NCBI GenBank assembly: GCA_037179385.1 | Contig: CM074179.1 | Span: 29,084,046 to 29,148,045, forward strand | Direction: 5' to 3' | From: Holothuria scabra | Taxonomy: Eukaryota > Echinodermata > Holothuroidea > Aspidochirotida > Holothuriidae | DNA length: 64,000 nt | Shown: piece by piece, positions 25,301 through 33,656 of the stretch | Layout of the letters: each line of letters starts with the position of its first letter | Position numbering within the stretch: the first letter of the stretch is position 1 | Notes under the pieces: model-generated | Databases searched by the model: none | Seen by the model: only the letters and a program-made list of their open reading frames with translations | What the model was told of the DNA's origin: nothing | Made by a program: the position numbers and the translations under genes

Positions 25301-28300
25301 TTGGACAAATATTCGTCAAGACGTCGCACTGGTATGAAATATAAGCACACGACTGCGATTTTTCAGAAACATATTTTGATATTTTTCTTGAGTAATGACT
25401 GTGATAAGAAGTCTGTTATCTAATCTGGAAAGAGTTGAGGAAGATAAACCAAACGTTTTAGAATGGATGATAAGCACTGTTCTCGGCCCAACTGGCCTCT
25501 ATAGCTAACTGACCACCTACCTTCTATTGACTTCAAATCAAGAAATATCTCTGTAAATAATGAAAAAATGTTTAAAATTTCGTCTTATGCCATGAACATT
25601 TTCTTTCCATTTTTTGTAAACGTTTCAAGGCATTTATATGAAAACGAAATCATGTCCATCTCACAGATTGCACTCAGAGGGATGAGTACCAAACTCAAAA
25701 TGTAAGTGATTCCTTCGTTTAACAATGCTTTACTTGTCAAATTGACGTGACATTTAATACATTATTTGTATGTTAATTCTATCTGAAATTCATTGCAAAT
25801 GTAGGACCAGCCCTTTTTTTTAACATTAGATTTGGGATCCGGTTTAAATACAAATTAAAAAGGTTAAACATTTATGCTGCTAAAGCACGTTAATGCTCAC
25901 TTGTAATCATCGAGTTTGTATGTTTGATGTCCAACTTAAACGCGTTGTAGTAACTAAAAGTACTTGGAAATCTGCTTTTGATTGCTATTAATGCGCACTT
26001 CCTTTGAATTAGAATTTACAACTTTGAAATAGTTCTGTGTTGTAGTGTGTTGCAGATTCAACGCTGAGGTGTTCAAAAGCAGTTTATAAACATTACTTTA
26101 TCAATGATATATGTGAAGGGTGCACTCTGATAAGCTCCTAAACAAAATACAGATTACGATTAAGTGACCAGAAGTCCGCATCCCTCGCTGGGAATGGCAA
26201 GTTGTAAACTCTTATGTATAGGTCATTCTATGATTATTATCAGTCAAAAGCAGTTTCCAAGTACTTTTAGTTAAGACACCGTTTGAAGTTGGGCATCAGA
26301 TATGCATACTTGATGATTGAAATTAAATATTTACGTGCATTAACGATTACCGTAGCAGCAAAAATGTTAATATGTTTAATTGTATTTTAAACCTTCATTT
26401 GCTGACAGGTAGTTCGTCCATAGCCCTTATAGACCTTGTGCTTTACGACACACTGACGTCATCCTTTGAGCAGAACAATAAACACGTTGCCGCATTCATA
26501 ATTTGCCCTGGGCATGTAGCAGACTATGCGCGTATTCGACTGGTTGACAAATCAGCTGTCAGCTATCTGCATTTGTCTGTGTTGCTTTGTTTTGCCTCCA
26601 AAGGAGGGCGTACTTTCCGCTCTGTAAAATCATATGCATAAGGTCAGTTTGTGGCATGAATTTCCAGATAACAGCAAATGTAGTTCAAGTGTTGTAATAT
26701 TTAAAGTTTAATTAAATCCGTAGTATTAAATGAGGCGTTTAATATTTAGTGTACTTTATTTTTAGTATGACGCGTATCAGAAAACTTTCGGTTGTCATGA
26801 AAGAACGATCCACACTGCGAAGTTACCACCAAGACTCATCAATTTTTCTGCGCCAGTCAGAGAATGTGGAGAAAACAAAGATCTGGTCTGGTGTTTTCCT
26901 CTCCCAGCTAGCTACAGAGCTGTCACACGCTGCAAAAGTAATGAGAGCATAATGGTGTTCATGGACCACTAGATTTATTGTATATCATACCTTAATATAG
27001 CCTACGCTGAATGCATAAAAATTCTGCAGTGAGTGTACACTGTGCTGTGCCAGTACATATCTAGTGTAAGATAAATTCCTGTAGGGAGGAAGAAACTAAT
27101 GAACAGCCATTGTTGGTGTGCTGTACTCGCGCCAGATTACGATACACGTCAGACGAAGATAGGGCAAGCTTGAACGTGGAACCGTCTTTACATAGTGTAT
27201 TGCGCTGTATGTAGTAGGGTTATTTACCCTTTGCACATTTACTTTATTACCCCCATCAGGTTCATTAACTGCAAGCATTTATACAATATTCCTTGGTGCG
27301 AAAATTTCATCAACATGTAAGTTCTCTTTGGTGTAATCATTTTTGAAATAAAATGTAATAAATCTAGCCCACATTTTTATTAACTGTAAGATATGCCTGC
27401 GCATTGTGAATATTTTAGAAGACTGCTACAAGTACTAACTTCAGACGTCTTTTACAGAGAAGTGGAAAAATTCATTCCAATCTTTAATGATGGAATTTGG
27501 AATAATGCAGTATGGTGATGTGGCCAGTGATTATTATCAGATCAGTTCCTGGGAAAATCGTTTTCACCCAATCGGGGAAAAATCCTAGCATGGGTGGCAC
27601 AATTTTCAAATTTCTCCCATGATGCTCTGCGATCCTACCGCGCAAATTCAACCGTTTTAAACGCCTGGAAACTTTTGTCGATCATAGGACAGAGAAATCC
27701 TGACATATTTAGAGACTTCGTTGCGAGGAGAACAAAAAACCCGGATTATGTTTGGTACTTTACCGCGCAAATTTTGCGATATCGAGCAATTTGCCGCTTT
27801 CTGTGTCCTAAGCTTAAATGTTAGGCTCGAAACAGCCGCAATACCCGTGCTGAGTTTTTTTCAGAACGTTGGGTAAGTGACTGGTGCCTTCAGACGTGTT
27901 CATTTGACACGTCATTGAAAGGTTTTTTTGTGATTTCGGTGTGTGCTGGTGAACAATTACCTTATATTTGAATACATTCACATTCATAAAACAAAGTGTC
28001 GACTGGGAAGAATCCATACTGAAAATTTTTCCCCATCTGGTGAATTCTAATTTTCACCAAAAAACGGTTATCTTCCGAGCTGATTATTGGAACTTTTGAA
28101 ACTTCTCAAACGCCAGCACGATTAAAACAAGTGAGTAAATATATCCCATGCTAAATTGTGAGAGAAAAAATGCTGATATAGACAAATACAATAGTTTATG
28201 CAATGATAATTTGTACTTACAACACATTTCACGAGCGTGCTTTCCGTTTTAGGCAAGCGGTAATTATTGAATGGATTTGTTTTATTTATATATTTATTGA

Positions 28301-31300
28301 ACTTGTACATGGGTAAATCTTCTTCAATTTCACAACAATTTTTTTTTTCTCTTCTCACGTTGTTCACTTGACTGGTTATACTCTCTTTTGATTCTTTGTC
28401 TTATATCAAGGTCATGCGTAAACGAGAATTTCGTTCCTAAAATTACTTTCGAAGGGCGGGATACAAAATTGAAATTAACCCTGCAAAAAGAAGGATTCGT
28501 TTGCGAGAAAAATATGAACTTGACATCTTGTAGTCCATGTCCACCGGGAAGGTACGGAAATGGTCAAGGTAGCTGCTTTCCATGTCCAAGAGGTAATTAA
28601 TTAGAACCTACAAGTTTGGTTGTACCAATGAAGGGTTGAAATATAAACCACAGGCATCGATTGAAAGGATGCAATAAGTTTCAGTAGGCAATCCAAGGAC
28701 TTCCTGTACAGAGCATGCAACACGGTACATTGTCTCTACCGTAGTGTGAGAAAAAGTCCACCAAGATGGCCGTCTGCCATGGTTTTGTGTGAAAGTTTGG
28801 AATTTTTTAAGTAAATCAACACATTTTGCGAGAAAGTTGAAATATTTTCGAGACAATACAAGGTAATTTCAAAATCACTACACTTATTGCAGGAATATGA
28901 TATTGTTTCTCATTTAAGTTAAACTTTTGTTTAAAATATTACAGAGTCGACGCCAAATCATACAAATTTTAGCTTCACGGAGGCCATCTTGGTGCGCTTT
29001 TTTGCCCCAGTCGGTTGCGACAATCTACGGATAGGACATACGGGTTAAATGCTTTGAACATGTACATAGGAAGTCCGTGAGGCCAACACGACGGAGCAGG
29101 GAGCTAGAATATAGCTCCCTGATCTGAGTAACGTTAAGATTATGGATATTAGCGTGTACAAAGTTGTCCTATATTTTGAAAGTATGGACATTGCCACATA
29201 CGAAAATGCCGTTTGAGGCGGCGGGCAAGGCGTACAAAAATGTTTGCATTTTTAAATTTTTGAAAATGGGCCGCGTGTATTACAGAAAAAAAAAACTGAA
29301 GAAATTTGAATCTCCTTGGCGGTAATTTAAAAAGTTTGGATATTATTGAAGAAGCTTCCCTTTTGTCGCAGATTGTATCGTTAATTCTGCAATATGGATC
29401 CTGTTTGGCATGCGAGTCTATTTCCTATAAAAGATAAATATTTAATTGCTAAACACGTTTTTAGAGCGTGTTTACAAGGTCTAAGTCGGTTTTAGCAATT
29501 CCATGGAACTCATGGAAAACGGAAACAATGAATCAGATTAAGGAATAGCTTTAATATTGTATTAATTAGTGCCTTATTTTGGAGAGATGGATGTCTGTTT
29601 GTCCAATTTTTTTCTAAATTAGGGAATACAATATGTTGCTCGCGAGGCACAGCGAAAATTTTGCTTTCTGGAATAATATTTGAAAATATGGTCTTTGTAT
29701 CGGGAAAAAAATATATGAAGGAAAGGTTTCTTAAACTACACTGTGTGTCATTTGATGATCTAGTTTAACATAGGCATGATCGTAAATATGGTAAATCTCG
29801 AAATGCTTCGCTTTTAGAGCCAAGGGAATATTGAACTCTTTCCTGTTGCACCTCGACTGCTTCTGTCAATACAACGCTCGTGTGGTCAACTTGAAGAGAA
29901 TGCTTCTTTCTCCCGGGATTTTCAGAGTTTGATTTCCAGGCCGAGACATACCAACTATATCGTTGTGCGTCACGGTCAGGAAAAGCCACGAAGTAGTATA
30001 AGTAATGATAACAAGACATTAAACAAAGGTCTTTGGCGCAGAGAGATCACACCGAACAGTGGCGTAGCCAGTGCCACGGGTGTCATGGGGGGTTGTGGGC
30101 ACGGCATGAGGGAAAAGTCTAAGGATAGAGAGAAAATACTGTTGTTTTAGGTGTTTTTTGCTTTGCAAGGTTGAGTCATGGGGGATTATAACCCCCACAA
30201 CCATCCCCGTGGCTACTCCACTGACACCGAAAGGTTTTAAGTTGAAGTGTGAAATCAATATAAATCTATCAACAGCCTCTATAAATGAAGAGATAACCAT
30301 TTCACTCACTGTAATCATTTCTTGCTACTGTATGCAAATTGCAAAAAGACTCAAAAATGATGATTTAAAAACGGTTGTCTAGTATACGGAATAGAAACAA
30401 TTTGCATTCCATACTCACTTTTGTGATCGATATTACATTTTAGCTGTTACGAAAACTAACTGGAATGATGTCAAGATTCCAATAAAACATTACAAACAAT
30501 ATCACTCTGACTGAATGCATGGAATGCCCTTTACACTTATTAAGTTTAGATTTCGCTGTAAACACGTTTTTTGACTTGAATAACCACGTTAAACACCCCT
30601 GTTTGACTATTTTCTAATGGTTTGACTAATTTCATAGTAATTTCCTTAACAATATAGGGCAAAGTCAGAAACTAAGTTAGTTAGCTAAAATATTTGCTGA
30701 TAGTGTGACTAATGTCATGAATAAATTCAGACACTGTTTTGACTAATTTGCGTTTAAAGGGATTGATTTTGATATTTTGTGTATAAAATTAAAAAAAAAA
30801 AATTGCTTACTTGTTCAAACATAATTGGTTAAATTTTTTTCCTTAGGTGGATTTTATCAAGACAAGATTGGAATGAAAAAATGCAAATCATGTGTGAATG
30901 GAACATTTTTCAACAACAGTGGTGCCTCAGATTATATGCAATGTAAATTATGCCCAGAAGGGACTGATCAAAATCGGTTCGCAGACTCTAGAGCTTGTTA
31001 CTGTAAGAAAAACCATTCTCGTACAAATCGATTTATGGGTTGCACGATATGTGAAGAAACCGGGTTGAATTGTTCTTTCGATTACAAATTTCTGAGACAA
31101 GGTTTCTACTGGAATTGGTCTTTCTCCGGTACAAACTTGACTGCGTACGCTAAGTTTGTTACAAATCTTCAGACGAACGGTTCCTCATATGACGTATCTA
31201 GTATTGAATACAATGGTCTGATGCCTCATGCTCATGATTGCCCAAATGACAATTCGTGCCCGAACAACCACAGTCACACCGCTGCGGCTTTAGGTGGGAC

Positions 31301-32528
31301 GTGTGAAAAGGGATACCGTGGCTGGATGTGCTATCAGTGTGAGAATAACTATTACCGCGTCTTAAATTCCTGCAAGCCCTGCCCTGGTCATTGGTGGATT
31401 ATAACTGAGACAACTTTAGTTATTCTGATTATTTGTGGAGCATTGTATTTCTTAATTTCACAAGACAAAGACAAGAAAGACGATTTGAAAGAAGAGCACC
31501 GATCCCTTGCAGATAAAGTATCATCAAGACTCAAGATCATGCTTGGATTTTATCAAGTAGTTGGAGAACTTTTCGAATCTTTACACGATATCAATTGGGT
31601 GGGCCCTTTGAGCGGTGTGGGCAGACTTTTATCTTTTCGGAATATCAATGTGTTTTCTTTGTTTGTCCGTCCACGCTGTTTGAATACAAACTTTGTGCTT
31701 AACTCGAAGCTTAAAGTTAAGATTGCTTTGGTGTTTCCAGTTTTCGTTATTACGACAGCAGTTTTGGCGTATGTCGTCGGAAAGTTGATTTTGATTCAAA
31801 AATTCCGTAGCAATGTTTCAAAGAAGAAGCATCATTTGGCAAAACTTAAATCTGGGATATATTATTATATTCTGATTCTGTTTTTCGTAGCGTACACACC
31901 CACCTGCGTTGAAATCTTTGCTTTTTATCGCAGAGCATGCCAGGAATTTTTGATTTATCAAGGCAAAAATGTCACGTTGAGTCTTCTTCGAGCAGACTTT
32001 GATGTGGAATGTGATGAAAAGCTGAAGGTTTATCACATTGCAGCCTATGTTGGAACTTTTTCTCACATCATTACGTTTCCTCTTGTTTTGCTGTATCTAC
32101 TGTGGAAGTATTGTACGAACCTTGGCGTCAGAGAAGATGATGATGCCACCGAAGATGAAAATAAATACCATGAACGTTCTAGTCTTTTGGGTAAATCAAA
32201 AGTGAAGGCCATTCCATTCTGGTTGAAATTCATCTGTGAAAATTATAAACCTAGATTTTGGTACTGGGAGGTTGTTGAACTGGCTAGAAAGGTTACACAG
32301 ACGGCGTTTGTTACACTTCTAGGATGGGACGATTCTCTAACCATCCTTTCAACAATTGGCATGTCTGTGCTTTTTCTGACCCTGCATGCCAAATACTCTC
32401 CAATGAAAAGTGCATTTGAACAACGCTTACAGGTGAGGCTTGTACTTTTTTTGAGAAAGATACGAAATCTGATCTTTAAAAAAATGGACCAACAAAATGC
32501 AAATATGAAAAGATTCAAAAGATGCTAA
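4215..32528 (+). CDS. LRR / GCC2-GCC3-like / multi-pass membrane receptor (whole gene, 12 exons seen)
   Basis: Joined exons: 4215-4347, 6334-6405, 11083-11154, 13196-13267, 13475-13546, 14137-14208, 17648-17803, 18165-18233, 19666-19734, 25630-25701, 28411-28592, 30847-32528. Every internal border is AG/GT and the frame stays open throughout (about 906 aa without a signal peptide). Order: LRRNT cap, ten LRRs, Cys-rich ephrin-receptor-like repeats, then several hydrophobic helices. Known of the parts: LRRs bind ligands; GCC2/GCC3-like Cys modules are extracellular; the membrane part resembles polytopic proteins usually named 'ephrin type A/B receptor-like domain-containing' in protists and invertebrates (recognised from memory of the family, not searched). 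Inferred role: cell-surface receptor, ligand unknown. The 5' exon with the signal peptide is missing and the 3' end may be a readthrough into an intron. Not an LGR-type GPCR: the Cys modules and membrane sequence do not fit that family. Confidence 0.85.
4434..4620. repeat. GAAT/GATGAATG minisatellite (intron 1)
   Basis: About 190 bp of imperfect 4-base GAAT/GATG units, starting 87 bases after the exon 1 donor. Confidence 0.95.
5010..5292 (-). mobile_element. tRNA-derived SINE (intron 1)
   Basis: On the minus strand, an A-box-like TGGTTTAGTGATT (5266-5278) and a B-box-like CGTTCAAGTCC (5224-5234) lie 31 bases apart, as in a tRNA head. About 200 bases of unrelated body follow. A working tRNA is unlikely because the flanks do not form an acceptor stem. 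Confidence 0.68.
5380..5895. mobile_element. Decayed TTAA foldback MITE, family A (intron 1)
   Basis: Shares the internal ATTAAAGAGCAT, GTCCAACTC, CAGTAGTACAGTCGTGACAT and GAAGATGGGAGTTGG blocks with family A. The right end reads AGGAATACT followed by TTAA (5896-5899). The left terminus is eroded, so its border is approximate. Confidence 0.7.
6334..6405 (+). CDS. LRR exon (LRR 1)
   Basis: A 72-bp exon, acceptor TTTACAG and donor GTAAGT, phase 2 on both sides. It encodes VLSQNALEFIPKDVF plus a tail, matching the LRR pattern LxxNxLxxIPxxxF. One LRR occupies exactly one exon. Confidence 0.88.
7612..8425. mobile_element. Decayed family A foldback MITE with an insertion (intron 2)
   Basis: Left end AGTGTACCTCAAG at 7612, then the family blocks up to about 7880 (CCTTGAACACTTCCTGTTTGC). 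The right-half block AAAACAAAGATATGTAAAG resumes near 8340. Roughly 7890-8290 is unrelated insert. The right terminus is missing. Confidence 0.65.
8745..9035 (+). mobile_element. Possible 3' end of a non-LTR retrotransposon (intron 2)
   Basis: Ends in GAATGAATAAAACTGAAAG after a T-rich untranslated-like stretch; the polyadenylation-like AATAAA and short tail resemble a LINE 3' UTR. No reverse transcriptase frame is present, so this is weak. Confidence 0.3.
9036..11082. other. Remainder of intron 2
   Basis: AT-rich intron sequence. I see short open frames with no recognisable protein and no clear repeat borders. Confidence 0.6.
11083..11154 (+). CDS. LRR exon (LRR 2)
   Basis: A 72-bp exon, acceptor CTAACAG, donor GTGAGT, phase 2 both sides. 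It encodes YMANNQLKELPLGLLANAP and a short end: a canonical 24-residue LRR with Asn in the NxL position. Confidence 0.88.
11155..13195. other. Intron 3
   Basis: Holds a loose GAGTC/CGAGT-rich patch (about 11700-11830). Otherwise nothing recognised. Confidence 0.6.
13196..13267 (+). CDS. LRR exon (LRR 3)
   Basis: A 72-bp exon, acceptor TTCTTCAG, phase 2 both sides, encoding NLSSNNLTIVPEDLFKNK and tail. The donor is GTTGGT, weaker than the GTAAGT of its neighbours, so this exon is the most likely to be skipped in some transcripts; skipping would keep the frame. Confidence 0.85.
13475..13546 (+). CDS. LRR exon (LRR 4)
   Basis: A 72-bp exon, acceptor TTTTTAG, donor GTATGT, phase 2 both sides. 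It encodes VLMKNNIHQLLPTMLSSAP and tail. The intron before it is only 207 bp, the shortest in the gene. Confidence 0.85.
14137..14208 (+). CDS. LRR exon (LRR 5)
   Basis: A 72-bp exon, acceptor TTGGTAG, donor GTAAGT, phase 2 both sides. It encodes FLGRNKIREIPDGFFNHTP and tail, a textbook LRR with a potential N-glycosylation site (NHT). Confidence 0.88.
14621..14802. mobile_element. hAT MITE, family B copy 1 (intron 6)
   Basis: Starts CAGTGGCGTAGCC and ends GGCTACGTCACTG. Internal GTCATGGGGG, GAGGGAAAAGTCTAAGGATA and GTTAAGTCATAGG match copy 2 at 30057. Flanks AAAGTCAC and CACGTCAC (6 of 8). Confidence 0.82.
15723..16006. mobile_element. MITE made of AACTGGGTTCAACTGG motifs (intron 6)
   Basis: Inverted ends CCCGGTAAAAAATCC and CCCTGGTCAAAATTTC. 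The interior is almost wholly built from direct and inverted versions of CAGTTGAACCCAGTT. 284 bp. Confidence 0.72.
16309..16562. mobile_element. piggyBac-like MITE (intron 6)
   Basis: Left end TTAA (16305-16308) then CCCTTTAACTTTG; right end inverted CCCTTTACCGTTG followed by TTAG (16563-16566), a one-base change from TTAA. The CCCTTT terminus next to TTAA is the piggyBac signature. 254 bp, GC-richer than the intron around it. No transposase. Confidence 0.72.
17648..17803 (+). CDS. Double LRR exon (LRRs 6 and 7)
   Basis: A 156-bp exon, acceptor TTATAG, donor GTAAGT, phase 2 both sides. It encodes DLSHNELTEIPRGLF, then an extra hydrophilic stretch (IAHSNRSHS), then LYLQGNNLTFLRSDSF. This is two repeats in one exon, with about four residues beyond two 24-residue units. 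The simplest reading is loss of the intron between two former single-LRR exons. Confidence 0.88.
18165..18233 (+). CDS. LRR exon (LRR 8, 23 residues)
   Basis: A 69-bp exon, acceptor GGCTTCAG, donor GTGAGT, phase 2 both sides. It encodes FLNNNNISWLENDVFKGTS and tail. One codon shorter than the 72-bp exons, but the frame is kept. Confidence 0.87.
18312..18535. mobile_element. MITE made of AACAGGT motifs (intron 8)
   Basis: Left CCAGGAGAAAAATTTCTGTT, right inverted CCACTAGAAAATTCCAGTT; ACCTGTTGAA follows in both arms. The interior has repeated GAACAGGTATTGACAGGT-like words. 224 bp. Its organisation parallels the element at 15723-16006. Confidence 0.65.
19217..19378. repeat. (TCAG)n microsatellite, about 40 units (intron 8)
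   Basis: Perfect tetranucleotide repeat. Open in several frames (Ser-Val-Gln...), which makes false coding predictions. Confidence 0.99.
19666..19734 (+). CDS. LRR exon (LRR 9, 23 residues)
   Basis: A 69-bp exon, acceptor AAATGTAG, donor GTAAGT, phase 2 both sides. It encodes YLFANNLQHLYNDSFGNTN and tail. Together with the preceding exon it forms a 23-residue subtype pair. Confidence 0.86.
20250..20290 (+). pseudogene. Possible decayed copy of the exon 11 acceptor region (intron 9)
   Basis: TTATATCAAGATCATGCCTA and the following AAACGA match the intron end and first bases of the exon at 28411 (28397-28430) with about 6 differences in roughly 44 bases. No open continuation follows. Too short to be certain. 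Confidence 0.35.
20660..25197. mobile_element. Outer hAT-like element, 4.5 kb (intron 9)
   Basis: Left end CAGTGGCCTATAGCCAGG, right end inverted CAGTGGCGTAGCCACGG. Flanks TCATAAGC (20652-20659) and TCTTAAGC (25198-25205) match at 7 of 8, as for a hAT target duplication. A second element at 20858-24137 is inserted in it, leaving about 1.25 kb of its own sequence. No transposase frame seen, so non-autonomous or decayed. Confidence 0.75.
20858..24137. mobile_element. Nested hAT-like element, 3.28 kb
   Basis: A perfect 8-bp target duplication ATTACGTA at 20850-20857 and 24138-24145. Termini CACTAGCGTAGCCAG and, inverted, CAGGGGCGTAGCCAG. The inside is an unusual mosaic: G runs, CGCGC-rich patches at about 21159-21185 and 21538-21565, and a direct repeat of about 115 bp (23756-23870 and 23960-24065). 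No transposase is evident. Confidence 0.82.
25630..25701 (+). CDS. LRR exon (LRR 10, last repeat)
   Basis: A 72-bp exon, acceptor GTTTCAAG, donor GTAAGT, phase 2 both sides. It encodes HLYENEIMSISQIALRG and tail. The repeat is more degenerate (Ile-Met where NxL is expected), as is common next to a C-terminal cap. It lies 5.9 kb from the previous exon because a 4.5-kb transposon occupies the intron. Confidence 0.78.
25868..26366. mobile_element. Foldback element with TTAA flanks (intron 10)
   Basis: About 115-bp inverted arms: 25868-25981 pairs with 26240-26366 (shared blocks TTTGCTGCTA, AACTAAAAGTACTTGGAAA, TGATGYCCAACTT). TTAA is present at 25864-25867 and 26367-26370. Total 499 bp, similar in size to family A but of different sequence. 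Confidence 0.65.
26371..28410. other. Remainder of intron 10
   Basis: Moderately CpG-containing patch at about 26430-26640 and short open frames; no gene or repeat border recognised. Confidence 0.5.
28411..28592 (+). CDS. Exon: post-LRR linker and first half of ephrin-receptor-like Cys module
   Basis: A 182-bp exon, acceptor TATATCAAG, donor GTAATT; it enters in phase 2 and leaves in phase 1. The first half (SCVNENFVPKITFEG...) is a linker or C-cap with Cys. The second half carries CSPCPPGRYGNGQGSCFPCP, the CxxCPxGxY pattern of GCC2/GCC3 repeats. It joins perfectly to the terminal exon as CPRG-GFYQDK, which supports both borders. Confidence 0.85.
28593..30056. other. First part of intron 11
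   Basis: Unremarkable AT-rich sequence. No exon, promoter or repeat border recognised. Confidence 0.55.
30057..30223. mobile_element. hAT MITE, family B copy 2 (intron 11)
   Basis: Starts CAGTGGCGTAGCCAG, ends GGCTACTCCACTG, and has a perfect 8-bp target duplication ACACCGAA (30049-30056 and 30224-30231). 167 bp; the 8-bp duplication and CAGTG ends support hAT. Confidence 0.88.
30847..32528 (+). CDS. Large exon: Cys-rich ectodomain plus multi-pass membrane domain
   Basis: Acceptor CCTTAG; open for 559 codons to a TAA at 32526-32528. The N-terminal part (to about 31385) is Cys-rich (KSCVNGTF, CKLCPEGT, CYCKK, CTICEETGLNC, CPGHWW) with about eight N-glycosylation sites, so extracellular. Hydrophobic segments follow at about 31390-31461, 31712-31795, 31852-31929, 32026-32116 and 32305-32389, the last possibly two helices. 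Between the first two lies the conserved-looking RLKIMLGFYQV followed by a RCL segment. The acidic loop DDDATEDE near 32138-32161 is probably cytoplasmic. After RLQ (32432) the sequence GTGAGG is a good donor in phase 0. The 31 codons beyond it are basic and not membrane-like, so the true CDS may splice out there. Confidence 0.9.
32433..32528 (+). other. Possible intronic readthrough tail of the terminal exon
   Basis: The donor-like GTGAGG at 32433 falls exactly between codons. The residues after it (VRLVLFLRKIRNLIFKK...) are Lys/Arg-rich and lack the next membrane helix expected in this kind of polytopic domain. Either an exon lies further on that I could not find, or the protein really ends at 32528. 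Splicing at 32433 would remove the stop. Confidence 0.45.
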
Positions 32529-32953
32529 CATTAATTTTGTACATGCGCGATGATTAAACCAAGCCTAGGGCGTTTTATGCGACGTTCTACATTTTTAAAT
32601 TTTTCTTATTGACGACCTTCCCATCATATGTCACTGTCCCAGTCCAGATGAAACAGTAATCAAATTTAAAAGTTTTTACCAGATTTGTCAATACATTTGG
32701 GAGTTCCTCCATTTTTCTTATATCAAGGAATTTTCTAGTCGTGATAATCACCTCCAGCATCATACCGACATCAGGCGCAGATAAAAAGGGCCCAGAGGGT
32801 CGGGGCCCCCCTGCTCTTTCCCTGCTCTTGGGCACTAAAGATTTTGAAAAGCTAGTTTTAAATAAGTGCGCCACGTCGGCGGCTAAAGTCTTAATTCTTA
32901 TATTCGAATCAAGTTCATGTGAATACATAATATCAAAGCTGCACACTGATGTA

Positions 32954-33335
32954 CACTCTAAAATCAAAAGAGCGAACTTAGTCACTCTTTGATCGAGTGA
33001 AAAGTAGTAATTCACTCCATTAGAGTGATAATTCACTCCGAGAGGAGTAAAGTTCCCTCCAAAAAGAGTGAAGTTCCCTCCAAAAAGAGTGAAATTCACT
33101 AGAGGAAGAGGGAAAATTCACTCTTCCACGAGTGCCTGCAATGATCGCTCTTTTTTTTAAGAGCGATCACTGTGGGCACTCCATCAAGAGTGAAAATTCG
33201 CTCGTTTTAAGGAAATTTCACTCTTTTTGGAGGGAACTTCGCTCCTCTTGGAGTGAATTATCACTCTAATGGAGTGAAGTTACACTTTTCACTCGATTAA
33301 AGAGTGACTTAGTTCACTCTTTGGATTTTAGAGTG
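32954..33335. mobile_element. Foldback MITE with repeated GAGTGA motifs
   Basis: A 382-bp near-perfect inverted repeat centred near 33150, flanked by TA (32952-32953 and 33336-33337). Ends CACTCTAAAATC and its inverse. Many internal copies of GAGTGAA/T. The TA flank suggests a Tc1/mariner-type insertion. It lies 426 bp after the receptor stop codon and would form a very strong hairpin if transcribed in the 3' UTR. Confidence 0.85.
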
Positions 33336-33429
33336 TATAGCTTCATCACTTTGTGGTCGTTGGTTACTGTCGAAGTTGCCTATCTGGACAAAATTTCACC
33401 TTGGGAGTTTGACAACCAAGACCTACAGG

Positions 33430-33565
33430 AACTTGGGTCTTCTAGTGGCAGAGTCTCTATTCCAGATGTTCAGCAATAATGTGGTCCACTTGTGTAAGGG
33501 TTCAAATCCCGCCAGATTTACATGGGCTTTTCTCCGAGCATTTCTGGCTTTACACCCAGGAAGTT
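33430..33565 (+). mobile_element. tRNA-derived SINE fragment
   Basis: A-box-like TAGTGGCAGAGTCTC (33443-33457) and B-box GGTTCAAATCC (33499-33509), followed by a non-tRNA body. The distance between boxes resembles a Ser/Leu-type tRNA with a long variable arm, but no acceptor stem is visible. Confidence 0.55.
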
Positions 33566-33656
33566 GACATTATGCTTGCCACTAAAATCGATTCCCCATC
33601 CGACGAAGTCGGTTTGCGCGTCGGAATGAAGCACCCTCGGATAAATCAGTTTACTG

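Noticed and set aside
31212..31300. His/Asn/Cys-rich stretch as a metal-binding or zinc-finger domain
   Set aside because: It lies in the glycosylated extracellular part between Cys modules, with no spacing pattern of a known finger.
32587..33099. 170-codon open frame on the minus strand after the receptor
   Set aside because: Overlaps the GAGTGA foldback element, and its start is the repeated element words; no protein features.
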